A stretch of DNA of 64,000 nucleotides, from assembly GCF_030362855.1 (NCBI RefSeq), contig NZ_JAUCBP010000006.1:30496-94495 (forward strand). The letters are read 5' to 3'. Shown here one piece after another: positions 45,765-55,320 of this stretch. Origin of the DNA: Neoalteromonas arenosi (lineage in GTDB: Bacteria; Pseudomonadota; Gammaproteobacteria; Enterobacterales; Alteromonadaceae). Made by a program: the position numbers and the translations under genes. Within the stretch, counting starts at the first letter, position 1. Each line of letters opens with the position of its first letter. Below the pieces are notes generated by a model. That model did not search any database. It saw only the letters and a program-made list of their open reading frames with translations, and was not told where the DNA came from.

Positions 45765-46785
45765 GTTCTACATCACTAGAGAGCAGAACTGCCAGCCATT
45801 TAGTTTCCTGCCTTGTTTCCAATGCAATTTTGACAATCATGGTCAGTGGCACACTGAGCAGCATTCCAACACTGCCGAGTAACCACCCCCAAAATATCAA
45901 TGACAGGAACACCACGAGTGTAGATAATCCAAGCCCTCGCCCCATAAGGCGAGGCTCGACCATATTCCCCATTACTGTATTTACGACAATAAAACCCAGC
46001 CCCGCTAAACCGGCGATATCAAAGCCATATTGTACAAATGCCATGAGCACCGCGGGTATAGCGGCTATGATCGAGCCAATATTGGGAATGTAGTTCAACA
46101 AAAACGCCAGCACTGCCCAAAGTAAAAAATGGTCAACATCAAGGATCCAGAGCCACAATCCAATCACTACCCCAGTCCCCAAGCTCACCATGGTTTTAAT
46201 GACCAGATAACTGTTTACCGATGTAATAAAACGGTCAATGTGATTGAGCTTCATATCAGGGTCAGCCAATGCTACGTGAATTCGTCGCGGCATGGTTTCA
46301 GCTTCAAACAACATAAAAACAATAGTGAGGATAATTAGAAACAAATTGGATAAAACGCCACCTAAGCCTCCCAATAGATTGGTAGTCATCGACATTGCCA
46401 TACCTGGGTTGAAATGATCGCGAAGCAGCGAAGTATCTAGCATGATATTAAATTCCGCCAGCTTATTTACGACCCAAGCAAACTGTTGCGATAACTGTTC
46501 GGTATAAACGGGTAAATTCTCACGAAAATCAGACATAGACTGACCAACTAATCCGGCCAGCATAAAACCAAAAATCATAATTAACAGTATAACTAGAGTA
46601 ACTGACAGCCAACGAGGTACGTGGTACCGAGCTGACCAGTTGATCACTGGGCTACAGGCAATCGCGATAAATCCAGAGAGCAAAAATGGCACAACTATCT
46701 CACTGGCCGCCTTCAAACCGGCGAGTACGATGATAACCGACGCCATGATAAACAGCGCTTTTACTGTGGGTGATTTGATATCCAT
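45727..46785 (-). CDS. AI-2E-family transporter (PerM/TqsA-like permease)
   Basis: A polytopic inner-membrane protein of the AI-2 exporter superfamily. I set the start at ATG 46785 (352 residues, MDIKSPTVKALFIMASVII), which fits the family; the longer in-frame start at 46869 would overlap the divergent folX start. Eight or so hydrophobic segments are visible, with ILDVDHFLLWAVLAFLLNYIPNIGS and FWGWLLGSVGMLLSVPLTM as family-typical C-terminal regions. The substrate is unknown. Its 3' end overlaps the convergent kinase gene by 38 bases. Confidence 0.88.
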   Translation of the reverse strand: MDIKSPTVKALFIMASVIIVLAGLKAASEIVVPFLLSGFIAIACSPVINWSARYHVPRWLSVTLVILLIMIFGFMLAGLVGQSMSDFRENLPVYTEQLSQQFAWVVNKLAEFNIMLDTSLLRDHFNPGMAMSMTTNLLGGLGGVLSNLFLIILTIVFMLFEAETMPRRIHVALADPDMKLNHIDRFITSVNSYLVIKTMVSLGTGVVIGLWLWILDVDHFLLWAVLAFLLNYIPNIGSIIAAIPAVLMAFVQYGFDIAGLAGLGFIVVNTVMGNMVEPRLMGRGLGLSTLVVFLSLIFWGWLLGSVGMLLSVPLTMIVKIALETRQETKWLAVLLSSDVEPTQQPEPQELAK

Positions 46786-46867
46786 AAAAGTATTAATTAG
46801 CGAGAATTTAAGCCAAACTACCAAAACTAATGGAAGTTGAACACAACAATAGGAATCAAAAGCCATC

Positions 46868-47230
46868 ATGCAATTGAATCAAGCCACTATCCGTATCAAA
46901 AATCTTCGTCTTCGTACCTACATAGGCATTAATGAGGACGAGATCCGCAATAAGCAGGATGTGGTCGTCAACGTCAAGATTCACTATGACGCAGAACAAG
47001 CAACCAACTCTGACCAAATGGACGATGCGTTAAATTACAAAACCATCACAAAGGCCATTATCAAGTTGGTTGAAGACAACCGCTTTTATTTGCTTGAGAA
47101 ATTGACTGCTGATGTATTAGCTATAGCCGCTGAGCACCCTTGGGTGAGTTATGCGGAAGTGGAAGTTGATAAACCCCACGCATTGCGTTTCTCTGATTCA
47201 GTGTCACTGAGCCTTTCATGTAGCAAATAG
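46868..47230 (+). CDS. folX: Dihydroneopterin triphosphate 2'-epimerase
   Basis: Epimerises dihydroneopterin triphosphate; related to FolB. The 120-residue protein is close to E. coli FolX in [49 protein letters not shown] and the C-terminal [13 protein letters not shown]. It is followed 11 bases later by yfcH, the same pair as in E. coli. The pathway of its product (pterin cofactors) is not resolved by context. Confidence 0.95.
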   Translation: MQLNQATIRIKNLRLRTYIGINEDEIRNKQDVVVNVKIHYDAEQATNSDQMDDALNYKTITKAIIKLVEDNRFYLLEKLTADVLAIAAEHPWVSYAEVEVDKPHALRFSDSVSLSLSCSK

Positions 47231-47241
47231 TAAGGAGCATC

Positions 47242-48138
47242 ATGAATATTTTGATTACGGGTGGTACAGGACTAATAGGCCGACATTTCATCGACCAATA
47301 TCAACACGATTATAGTTTCACTGTCGTTACCCGTAATGTAAAGCGCGCGCAAAGTGAGCTGCCGAGTAATTGTGAATTTATCGATGACCTTGCAGTTTTA
47401 AAAGACGTTAGTGCGTTTGATGCCATTATCAATCTTGCCGGTGAGCCTATTGTTGACAAGCGCTGGACAAATGCTCAAAAGCGTGTGATCGAGCAAAGCC
47501 GATGGCAAACTACTGAAAAACTTGTAGAACTTATCCATGCCAGTGAAAGCCCTCCCAGTGTACTCATCAGCGGTTCGGCTATAGGCTACTATGGCCGTCA
47601 AGGCGACGAGCGTGTGGATGAACAGTTCCAAGACTTATACGACGAGTTTTCTCATCGTTTATGCGCGAAGTGGGAAATGCTCGCGCAGCAAGCTGCGTCA
47701 TCGTCTACCCGAGTCTGTGTGTTGCGGACAGGTATCGTTCTCGCCGCAAATGGGGGGGCGCTCAGTAAAATGTTGCTGCCGTTTAAACTCGGTTTAGGTG
47801 GGCCTATTGCATCGGGTAAACAATACATGTCTTGGATCCACATTAAAGACATGGTCAATGCGATTAATCACTTACTAGTACGCCCGCTTAGCCAAGGAGC
47901 GTATAATCTTACCGCTCCTCACCCTGTAAATAATAAACAATTTGCCAAAGCCTTGGGCAAGGCGCTCAATCGGCCAGCGCTTATACCGATGCCGGAGTTC
48001 AGTTTACGTTTGCTAATGGGAGAATCAGCCGATTTACTGGTATATGGACAAAACGTAGTGCCTGATGCCCTAGTGCGTGAGGGTTTTCATTTCTTGTTTC
48101 CTCACCTCGATGAAGCCTTGAGCGCTTTGCTCGATTAA
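47242..48138 (+). CDS. yfcH: Epimerase-like NAD(P)-binding protein YfcH (TIGR01777 family)
   Basis: A 298-residue SDR-like protein of the SDR39U1/YfcH family. It opens with the nucleotide-binding motif LITGGTGLIGRHF, and shows INLAGEPIVDKRWT, SGSAIGYYG and GLGGPIASGKQYMSWIHIKD, all typical of TIGR01777 proteins. AAGGAG precedes the ATG. Its biochemical activity is unknown; linkage to folX is conserved and suggests a pterin-related role. Confidence 0.93.
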   Translation: MNILITGGTGLIGRHFIDQYQHDYSFTVVTRNVKRAQSELPSNCEFIDDLAVLKDVSAFDAIINLAGEPIVDKRWTNAQKRVIEQSRWQTTEKLVELIHASESPPSVLISGSAIGYYGRQGDERVDEQFQDLYDEFSHRLCAKWEMLAQQAASSSTRVCVLRTGIVLAANGGALSKMLLPFKLGLGGPIASGKQYMSWIHIKDMVNAINHLLVRPLSQGAYNLTAPHPVNNKQFAKALGKALNRPALIPMPEFSLRLLMGESADLLVYGQNVVPDALVREGFHFLFPHLDEALSALLD

Positions 48139-48343
48139 GCGCATTGAATAAACCAGATTGTTTGACTGAATTCGCCCGACAAGAAACCACGCGCACTAGG
48201 CTGGAAAATGCGATTTTATTGGTCTATACCTAAGTTATCTCAAGATGTGGACCTTTTTCTTTTAGCCTAAGCTCGATACATATTAATCGATCGCTGCCCT
48301 GAACGATAAAGCCCAATTTCAGTAACCTACTTTCGGTTGTACA

Positions 48344-49528
48344 GTGCTAAAGAAAAATCACCTCGTTCCCAAACGCATCCATCTATTGCGCTTGACGTTA
48401 TTTTCACTGTTAACAATTGCGCTTTTAGCACTCATTTTCACTGCCACATCTGCCGTTTACTTCTTCAACCAACAACATTTATTAAGCTCGAAATATTTTA
48501 ATCTGAAGGTATTGGCTCAGGATATAGCCTTGCACGACGAAATTCTGACAATGTCAACACTCGTTGCATCCCACGATGGCGATCCAAAGTGGAAGCAGAG
48601 GTATGAAAAATATGAGGCATCTTTGGACGATTTATTATTAACTGCGTCCGCTACCGATCCCAATATATCCAAATTCTTCCAAGAGACCGCAGATGCAAAT
48701 ATGCGACTCGTTAAAATTGAGAAGCTGGCGTTTGAGTTTATTCAAAGTGGAGAGCCTCGCGAGGCTTTGGCATTACTGCGAAGTGATGAATATAGGACGC
48801 TGAAACAGGGGTTTAGTGCCGGCATCGCAAGTGCAATTGATGAAGTACTTAAGGAAACTCAGTCAAGTTTAGATAAAAGCGAATCAGAAAGAGGAAGATA
48901 TCTTCTCCTGTCTATGTTTTCTTCCTTTATGATTGTTTTAGTTCTTTGGTATTTCTTAATTCGTTACGTGCGGATAACGGATCAGGCTATTGGAAGCAAG
49001 GCAACAACGGATGAGCTTTCGGGCCTATTGAACCGACGAGAGTTTAATCGCGTGTTACCAATCGAACTCAACCGCGCACAAAGAGAAAACCGCATATTAA
49101 TGCTTACAATTTTGGATTTAGATAATTTCAAGAAATTTAACGACTCATATGGGCACCCTAAAGGTGACGAGGTGATCAACAAGATCGGTAATCTTTTACA
49201 AACACTTAGTCGCCGAGCAAATGAGTCAGCTTTCCGAGTCGGTGGTGAGGAGTTTATTTTCCTTGCCACTTGCGATACTCACTCAGATGCTACCCGGCTG
49301 ACTCAAACGATTTGCAGTCGTGTTTTTGAACTTAATATTCCACATGAGCAGAACCTGCCCTTTAAAAGAGTCACGGCCTCATGTGGCGTTGCAGTATCTG
49401 ACACTAATCAAATTTTAACTGCAGACGAACTCTATTCAAGAGCAGACAAAGCCTTGTATAACGCTAAGCATACAGGCAAGAATACGTTTGCACTATTTGA
49501 TCACTCAGCCCTCAATACCGCTGAGTGA
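48344..49528 (+). CDS. Membrane-bound diguanylate cyclase (GGDEF)
   Basis: A 394-residue c-di-GMP synthase. It has a first transmembrane helix (about 15-37), a helical periplasmic sensor region (about 40-185), a second helix (about 188-208), and a GGDEF domain (from about 215) with LDLDNFKKFNDSYGHPKGDE and the active-site GGEEF at 300-304. The I-site position reads RANE rather than RxxD, so product feedback inhibition may be lost. The frame starts with GTG at 48344; no ATG precedes the first helix, and downstream TTG starts are possible. It is monocistronic. Confidence 0.9.
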   Translation: MLKKNHLVPKRIHLLRLTLFSLLTIALLALIFTATSAVYFFNQQHLLSSKYFNLKVLAQDIALHDEILTMSTLVASHDGDPKWKQRYEKYEASLDDLLLTASATDPNISKFFQETADANMRLVKIEKLAFEFIQSGEPREALALLRSDEYRTLKQGFSAGIASAIDEVLKETQSSLDKSESERGRYLLLSMFSSFMIVLVLWYFLIRYVRITDQAIGSKATTDELSGLLNRREFNRVLPIELNRAQRENRILMLTILDLDNFKKFNDSYGHPKGDEVINKIGNLLQTLSRRANESAFRVGGEEFIFLATCDTHSDATRLTQTICSRVFELNIPHEQNLPFKRVTASCGVAVSDTNQILTADELYSRADKALYNAKHTGKNTFALFDHSALNTAE

Positions 49529-49560
49529 CCAACAATATCCAATTGATACTACGCGACTGT

Positions 49561-52077
49561 TTACACCATCTTACGTAGTAGCGTACTGGTATTGAGTGCC
49601 AACAAGCGCCAGCATCCTAAAGCGCCTAAGATTCCGACAACTATCGCTCCTGCCAGCGGCGCTACGGCCCAATATTCCCAGTGAATCGAGGCTTCCATCT
49701 GGAACACTTGTGATTGCAATAACCAGAGACTGAATTCATTCGCCAATGCCGCCATAAAGCCTGCGACAATGCCGATAATTAAGAACTCAAATACCACACT
49801 GAGTCGAATCAATCGTCCTTTCGCGCCCAAGGTCCGTAAGATAGCTAGCTCTTGCTGACGTTCATCCATACTCGCCTGCACTTGTGCGATTAACACCAAA
49901 CTTCCGGCTGCTAGAACTAAAATAAGAATAAACTCAACGGCTAACGATACTTGGTCAACGACATCCCTTAGCTGATTGATCCGCGCATCAACATCAAACA
50001 GCGTTACCGACGCAAATGGCAACATCAACCGGGTAATCTCTGACTTTCTCGATTGGTCTAAATGGAACGAGGTAATGTACGTCGCAGCAAAGTTCTCCAT
50101 GGCGGCTGGATGCAGTACAAAAAAGAAATTGGGCTGCATCGTCTGCCAGTTGACTTCACGTAAACTGGTTACCACCACCCGGACAATCTCGCTCCCTATG
50201 TTGAATGTTAGGATATCGCCCAACTTAATATTTAAGCGTTCAGCAACCTCGGCCTCAACGGATACTTCGTGCGGCATCCCGGGTTGCCATTGATCTAGCC
50301 AGCGCCCTTCAACAATCCGGTTTTCAGTTTGAAGCTCGGTATCCCATGTGAGGTTCGCTTCACGTCCAAGGCCATCGCGCCCTTCTTGTGCTGGCTCTTC
50401 GTCTTCTTTAGTGACTTCGGTACGAATGCGTTCGTCGTTGATTGCCACAAAGCGGCCGCGCACCACAGGAAAGAACTCGTCATAGCGAATATTGTTAGTT
50501 TCAAACTGTTCAACTAAGGCTGGACGCTGCGCTTCAGTTACGTTGCTCACGAAATAGTTTGGCGTCCCCTCAGGCAACTGTGCACGCCACTGCGCAATCA
50601 TGTCATTGCGCATTACCAGAACGACAAGTAACAACATGATAGTGATCGAAAAACTGATCAGTTGCACTGAGTTATCCATCGCTCGGCGACGAATACGCGC
50701 CCACGCAAGCTGCCAAGGGCCCATTGCTCCGCCGCCTAGCTTACGTCCTACAGCGATTAATCCATAGGTCACCGCAAGTAGACCAACAACTAAGACGATT
50801 CCAGAGGCAAACAAAATTGCGCTAATAGTTAAGTCACGACTGTAAGCCCACATGAGTAAGAATATTGCACTGCCTGCTGCCGCAAACTGGATAGTCCGAG
50901 AACTCAAGCTGGCATCGATATCTTTGCGCAATACCCGTAACGGTGGCACAGAAAACAACTGCATCAACGGATAAAGTGAAAACATCAACGCGCATAAACT
51001 ACCCGTAAACAACGCTATTAGCAAAGGACGCCAATGCCATACATCCAATGATACTTCGACACTATCACCCAAGGCCGTAACAACCACCTGTTGAATCGCT
51101 ATACCTAGCACACTTCCAATTAGGATCCCAAGAATAGTGATAAAACTAATTTGCAAAATGTATACACGTTGTATTTGCTGCTTGCTCGCACCAATCGTCT
51201 TCATGATCGCCACCGGATCAAAGTGGCGCTGACTATAGCGCTGGGCAGCGACGGCAATCGACACTGCTGCGAGTACTATTGCCAATAAGCTGGCAAGCAA
51301 GAAATAACGTTCAGCGCGGCTAACAGCTTGCCCAACAGCGGATTCATCCGCTTCTATCGACATCCAATAGTGAATTTCATCGTCTAATTGCGGACGCAGC
51401 CAATCATAGTAATCGTCCAACGTGCTAGCGTCCCCGGTAAAATACGCTTTATAGTTAACCCGGCTACCAGGCCCTGTAACATTGGTCGCGGCAATATCAG
51501 CCATCGACATCAAAACGATGGGGTCGGTGTTAAACACACTAAAGCCTGCATCCGGAATTTCACCTAACACTTGGGTAACTGTTAGCTCCGCATCACCAAC
51601 GTAGATAGTATCGCCAATGGAAACGTCCAATAATTGAAATAATCGCGAATCTATCCACACCTCACCCGGCGGTACCGTTCCGTCTATATCAGCCGCAGGC
51701 GCAAAAGGTTCAGGCGCAATAGTAATGGCGCCCTTCAACGGGTATTGGTCGTTAACTGCACGCAAATCGGCAAGCGCCATTTCATTTTCGCCAAACACCA
51801 TAGAGCGTGTACTGACTTGCTCTGCGGTTTGCAAACCGAGTTTTTGAGCTTCAACCAACCATTGCTCATCAACGGGTGTGCGAGAATTTAAGCGGCGGTC
51901 GGCAGCAATGAACTCTGCCGAACGATCGGTCAGCGCCTGCTGCAATCGTTCGCTGAACAGTGATAAAGACAACACCGCTGCTACTGACAGTACGATTGCT
52001 AGTAATATAATGGTTAGCTCACCGCGGCGAGCTTCGTGACGAAACAAACGCCACGCGAGGTTAAATGTAGTATTCAT
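49561..52077 (-). CDS. ybbP: FtsX-family ABC transporter permease, YbbP-like
   Basis: An 838-residue permease with two FtsX/MacB-type modules: a first helix (about 20-42), a periplasmic MacB-like domain, helices near 260-280, 310-335 and 350-375, further helices near 395-440, a second large periplasmic domain, and C-terminal helices near 730-830 with ASMDERQQELAILRTLGAKGRL. It follows the ybbA ATPase by 4 bases. YbbAP is a predicted mechanotransmission-type complex that may extract lipids or lipoproteins for the adjacent esterase TesA; that link is inferred from conserved neighbourhood. Confidence 0.92.
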   Translation of the reverse strand: MNTTFNLAWRLFRHEARRGELTIILLAIVLSVAAVLSLSLFSERLQQALTDRSAEFIAADRRLNSRTPVDEQWLVEAQKLGLQTAEQVSTRSMVFGENEMALADLRAVNDQYPLKGAITIAPEPFAPAADIDGTVPPGEVWIDSRLFQLLDVSIGDTIYVGDAELTVTQVLGEIPDAGFSVFNTDPIVLMSMADIAATNVTGPGSRVNYKAYFTGDASTLDDYYDWLRPQLDDEIHYWMSIEADESAVGQAVSRAERYFLLASLLAIVLAAVSIAVAAQRYSQRHFDPVAIMKTIGASKQQIQRVYILQISFITILGILIGSVLGIAIQQVVVTALGDSVEVSLDVWHWRPLLIALFTGSLCALMFSLYPLMQLFSVPPLRVLRKDIDASLSSRTIQFAAAGSAIFLLMWAYSRDLTISAILFASGIVLVVGLLAVTYGLIAVGRKLGGGAMGPWQLAWARIRRRAMDNSVQLISFSITIMLLLVVLVMRNDMIAQWRAQLPEGTPNYFVSNVTEAQRPALVEQFETNNIRYDEFFPVVRGRFVAINDERIRTEVTKEDEEPAQEGRDGLGREANLTWDTELQTENRIVEGRWLDQWQPGMPHEVSVEAEVAERLNIKLGDILTFNIGSEIVRVVVTSLREVNWQTMQPNFFFVLHPAAMENFAATYITSFHLDQSRKSEITRLMLPFASVTLFDVDARINQLRDVVDQVSLAVEFILILVLAAGSLVLIAQVQASMDERQQELAILRTLGAKGRLIRLSVVFEFLIIGIVAGFMAALANEFSLWLLQSQVFQMEASIHWEYWAVAPLAGAIVVGILGALGCWRLLALNTSTLLRKMV

Positions 52078-52081
52078 CCGC

Positions 52082-52807
52082 TTAGCTCGCCTCGCGCTGA
52101 GATTCTACGTCGACTGTTGTGGTCACGCTGTCAACTGTAGTTTCAGTCAACTCTCCCGCATGCATGTTGAGCTGACGCTGACATTTAGCGGCGAGTTCAT
52201 TGTCGTGAGTCACCAACACCAAGGTGGTTTTGTTCTGTTGGTTTAAATCAAATAACAATGCTTCAATTTTATCGCTATTCGCGGCATCAAGGTTACCGGT
52301 AGGTTCATCAGCAAATAAAATTTTAGGTTGGGTAATAAAGGCTCTTGCAATGGCGACACGTTGCTGCTCACCGCCTGATAACTGATTCGGATAATGGTGT
52401 GCTCGATGACCCAGTCCCACTTGTTCTAAAATTTCCAGAGCCCGTTGTTTGGGTTTGTCCAGGCCGTTTATTTCTGCAGGTAACATAATATTCTCAAGCG
52501 CAGTGAGACTTTGGACCAACATAAAGCTTTGGAAAATAAACCCGACCTTGTCGCCACGCAACTGGGCGCGCTGCTCTTCATCCATGGTGTGCAATCCTTG
52601 GCCGTCTAGGTAGATTTCGCCTGTAGACACTTCATCAAGTCCAGCTAATAGCCCTAAAAGCGTTGATTTACCGGAGCCTGACGCACCTACTATAGCAATC
52701 GACTCACCCGCCTTGACTTCAAATGATATCGGTTGAAGGATCTGAAGTGAGCCTTCGCTGGTATTAACTGTCTTAGTGATAGATTTAGTTTCAATCATAT
52801 TTTGCAT
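52082..52807 (-). CDS. ybbA: ABC transporter ATPase, YbbA-like
   Basis: A 241-residue MacB/LolD-type ATPase with Walker A GASGSGKST (about 41-49), Q-loop FQSFMLV, the signature LSGGEQQRVAIARAF and Walker B ILFADEPTGNLD. ATG 52807 and ATG 52798 are both possible starts; neither has a strong ribosome-binding site. It is divergent from tesA and pairs with the YbbP-like permease, as in E. coli. Confidence 0.94.
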   Translation of the reverse strand: MQNMIETKSITKTVNTSEGSLQILQPISFEVKAGESIAIVGASGSGKSTLLGLLAGLDEVSTGEIYLDGQGLHTMDEEQRAQLRGDKVGFIFQSFMLVQSLTALENIMLPAEINGLDKPKQRALEILEQVGLGHRAHHYPNQLSGGEQQRVAIARAFITQPKILFADEPTGNLDAANSDKIEALLFDLNQQNKTTLVLVTHDNELAAKCQRQLNMHAGELTETTVDSVTTTVDVESQREAS

Positions 52808-52823
52808 TCGAGGAGTCTTTACT

Positions 52824-53480
52824 TTGTTTAATCGTCAACGAAACAGCGCATTCATCTGGTTCGCACTTGTATTATTGTTAATACCCTTCGCTGCGGTTTC
52901 AGATCAACACAAAGCGTCTGAGTCGCACGCAGATATTAAACTGCTAGTCCTTGGGGATAGCCTTAGTGCAGCATACGGCTTAAAGGCCCCAGAGGGTTGG
53001 GTTAGTTTGTTACAAAATATGTGGGAAAAAAATCATTCTGGGATCGACGTGGTAAATGCTGCGATCAGTGGAGAAACAACCGACGGCGGTTTAGCTCGCT
53101 TACCCCGTTTATTGACCCAACACCAACCCACACACTTACTAATAGAGTTGGGGGGTAATGACGGTTTACAAGGCCACAATGTCAATAAACTACGTGTAAA
53201 TCTGCGTAAGATGGTCGATATTGCCCATGATGCGGGCGTTGAAGTCTTTATTCAAGAAATGCAAATCCCGACCAACTATGGACGTCGTTACAATAAACTA
53301 TTTACTGAAAGCTTCGCGCTGGTTGCTGAGGAAAAAGATGTTCCACTCGTTCCCTTTTTCCTAACCGACATTGCATTGGACAGCAGTTTAATGCAACGCG
53401 ATGGCATTCACCCCAACGCTGAGGCACAGCCACTTATTGCTGAGTTTATGCGGCGTGAGCTAGAGAAGCTTTTGTTCTAA
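52824..53480 (+). CDS. tesA: Periplasmic thioesterase/lysophospholipase TesA (GDSL family)
   Basis: SGNH hydrolase acting on acyl thioesters and lysophospholipids in the periplasm. Blocks: GDSLSAAYGL with Ser46, SGETTDGG, LGGNDGLQG and DGIHPNAEA (Asp/His). I set the start at TTG 52824, which has AGGAG 8 bases upstream and yields a signal peptide MFNRQRNSAFIWFALVLLL...; the longer ATG at 52776 would overlap the divergent ybbA coding region. 219 residues. Neighbourhood with ybbAP matches E. coli. Confidence 0.93.
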   Translation: MFNRQRNSAFIWFALVLLLIPFAAVSDQHKASESHADIKLLVLGDSLSAAYGLKAPEGWVSLLQNMWEKNHSGIDVVNAAISGETTDGGLARLPRLLTQHQPTHLLIELGGNDGLQGHNVNKLRVNLRKMVDIAHDAGVEVFIQEMQIPTNYGRRYNKLFTESFALVAEEKDVPLVPFFLTDIALDSSLMQRDGIHPNAEAQPLIAEFMRRELEKLLF

Positions 53481-53497
53481 ATAATTGCCTTTCTGGT

Positions 53498-54454
53498 TTA
53501 CTCTTTGGTAACTGCGAAGCGATACTGATTGCTACGAATGACTTCGACAATACTGTCGGAGTCTCGTAGGCGCCGAATTTGATCAAACACAAATTCAGCC
53601 TCTGTGTATTGGTTTTTCAAATAGCCAAACCATTGCTTAATTCGGTTGGGGTAGTACCGCCCCTTATCGCCAAAAATTTCATAGCCTGAATATTCTACCA
53701 ACCAATCGGTCACTTCAGCCCACGTCATAGGGGGCACATCGCTTTTTATACACTGTGCTAAGTTTGGCAGAGACAGTGCACCTCGGCCGATCATAAGATC
53801 TTTACAGCCCGAGACAGCCAAGCAACGTTTAGCATCCGCTGCACTCCATATTTCACCATTGGCAATGATTGGCGCCTTAGACAAATGCTGAACTTTTTTA
53901 ATCCAATCCCAATAGGCTGGAGGCTTATAGCCATCAGTTTTGGTGCGCGCATGAATCGTAATTGCCGTTGCGCCTGCATCGCTAAGCGCCTTTACATTAT
54001 CAAAAACCTGGGTTCGGTCATCAAAGCCCAAACGAATTTTGGCCGTCACGGGCAGAGTGTCGGGGACTGCCTTGCGCACCGCAGAAACAATAGCAAACAA
54101 TGTTTCTGGCTCATTCAATAAAACCGCTCCCCCCTTACTTTTATTAACCGTTTTTGCGGGACAGCCAAAATTTAAATCAATCCCTGGCGATCCTAAATCG
54201 ACAGCTCGAGCAGCATTTTCAGCCAACCATACCGGATGCTGACCAAGCAACTGAACTCTGACGGGAACGCCGGCGGGTGTTGTACCACCGGTTTTCAGTT
54301 CTGGACACAGGCGGTGGAAGACGTGGTTGGGCAGCTTCTGTTCAACCACACGCACAAACTCAGTAATACACAAATCAAAGCCACCAATACGCGTCAACAT
54401 ATCGCGCATGAGATGATCAACAACGCCTTCCATCGGCGCCAACATAACGCGCAT
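53498..54454 (-). CDS. dusC: tRNA-dihydrouridine(16) synthase DusC
   Basis: FMN-dependent reduction of uridine 16 in tRNA. The 318-residue protein has MLAPMEGVVDHLMRDML, NFGCPAKTVNKSKGGAVLL with the catalytic Cys, ITIHARTKTDGYKPPAYW, and NGEIWSAADAK. Its ATG overlaps the ybcH-like stop (TGATG), making it the last, translationally coupled gene of the nfrBA operon, an unusual place for a tRNA-modifying enzyme. It converges on tesA with a 17-base gap. Confidence 0.95.
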   Translation of the reverse strand: MRVMLAPMEGVVDHLMRDMLTRIGGFDLCITEFVRVVEQKLPNHVFHRLCPELKTGGTTPAGVPVRVQLLGQHPVWLAENAARAVDLGSPGIDLNFGCPAKTVNKSKGGAVLLNEPETLFAIVSAVRKAVPDTLPVTAKIRLGFDDRTQVFDNVKALSDAGATAITIHARTKTDGYKPPAYWDWIKKVQHLSKAPIIANGEIWSAADAKRCLAVSGCKDLMIGRGALSLPNLAQCIKSDVPPMTWAEVTDWLVEYSGYEIFGDKGRYYPNRIKQWFGYLKNQYTEAEFVFDQIRRLRDSDSIVEVIRSNQYRFAVTKE

Positions 54455-55320
54455 CAGAAATCCTGTAACGGTAAAAAATGACTATACGCTTGATAGCGCA
54501 GCGAAAAGATATAAGCCTTTTGACAATCATATTGACTTGCCAGTGTCGGCAATGCCGCCTTATCGGCAGTAAAGGGTTGGCCGATTGCAGATGTTTGCGT
54601 GAAATTCTCGACGACTACAGCAGCTTTGCACGGCAACTGAATAATGCTCGAACGAACATCAGTATCTGAGACACCTGACGGTATTTGAACCATTAGGGTT
54701 AAACGTGGATGTGCTAACGCATCGTTGATTTGTGCAAAGCGGTTGAATTCACCATTAGCTGAAGGGAAGTAGGAAACTGATACATTATACGGTGTTTCTC
54801 GCAGTAAATGAGCTAAACCATTCTGCCAAATAGCTAATAGTTCACCGTCGACGTAGGTCTCACTAATTTCCAGCGGTAAATACCATCCTTGAAAGCCTTG
54901 GCGTTGAGGAAACCCAGCAACAGTCATACGCAACATAAACTGAACATTTTGCTGCAACCATTTCTGTAATGCGATTTGCTTAGTCTGCGCGTCGGAATGC
55001 TCCATCACGTGATAATAATTAGCAGGCATCGCCAGGCCCAGCGTAAACCCCATGTTGCGTATCTCTAGTTGACTGAGCACACGTTCTATTGTGCTATCGC
55101 GGCCAACAAAGGATTGTTCGCCAAATTGACTCCACTGAAAAACAATGTGATTTATTCCGTCCGCTTTTACTGACCACAATAAATTGCCCCAGTCTTCTGA
55201 ACTCGCACCGATATCGCGGGCTAACGGTTGGTAAAAAATACCTGCATAACGCGTTTCAGCAGCGTGTAAACCGGTACACAGCAAACAAATCGAGACAATT
55301 AGAACACAACACTTAAACAT
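54454..55320 (-). CDS. ybcH: YbcH-like exported protein (DUF4434)
   Basis: A 288-residue exported protein resembling E. coli YbcH, which is likewise next to nfrA. Start set at ATG 55320, where the start overlaps the nfrA stop (TAATG) and a signal peptide (MFKCCVLIVSICLLCTGLHA) follows; the longer in-frame start is inside nfrA. The mature part looks like a glycoside-hydrolase-type TIM barrel: GIFYQPLARDIG, VFQWSQFGEQSF, MGFTLGLAMP and GWYLPLEISET with a candidate acidic pair. Possible processing or trimming of the NfrB polysaccharide; activity unproven. Confidence 0.8.
   Translation of the reverse strand: MFKCCVLIVSICLLCTGLHAAETRYAGIFYQPLARDIGASSEDWGNLLWSVKADGINHIVFQWSQFGEQSFVGRDSTIERVLSQLEIRNMGFTLGLAMPANYYHVMEHSDAQTKQIALQKWLQQNVQFMLRMTVAGFPQRQGFQGWYLPLEISETYVDGELLAIWQNGLAHLLRETPYNVSVSYFPSANGEFNRFAQINDALAHPRLTLMVQIPSGVSDTDVRSSIIQLPCKAAVVVENFTQTSAIGQPFTADKAALPTLASQYDCQKAYIFSLRYQAYSHFLPLQDF

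Noticed and set aside
48139..48343. Possible small RNA or gene between yfcH and the diguanylate cyclase
   Set aside because: I see no hairpin with a T-run, no convincing promoter pair and no coding signal in these 205 bases.
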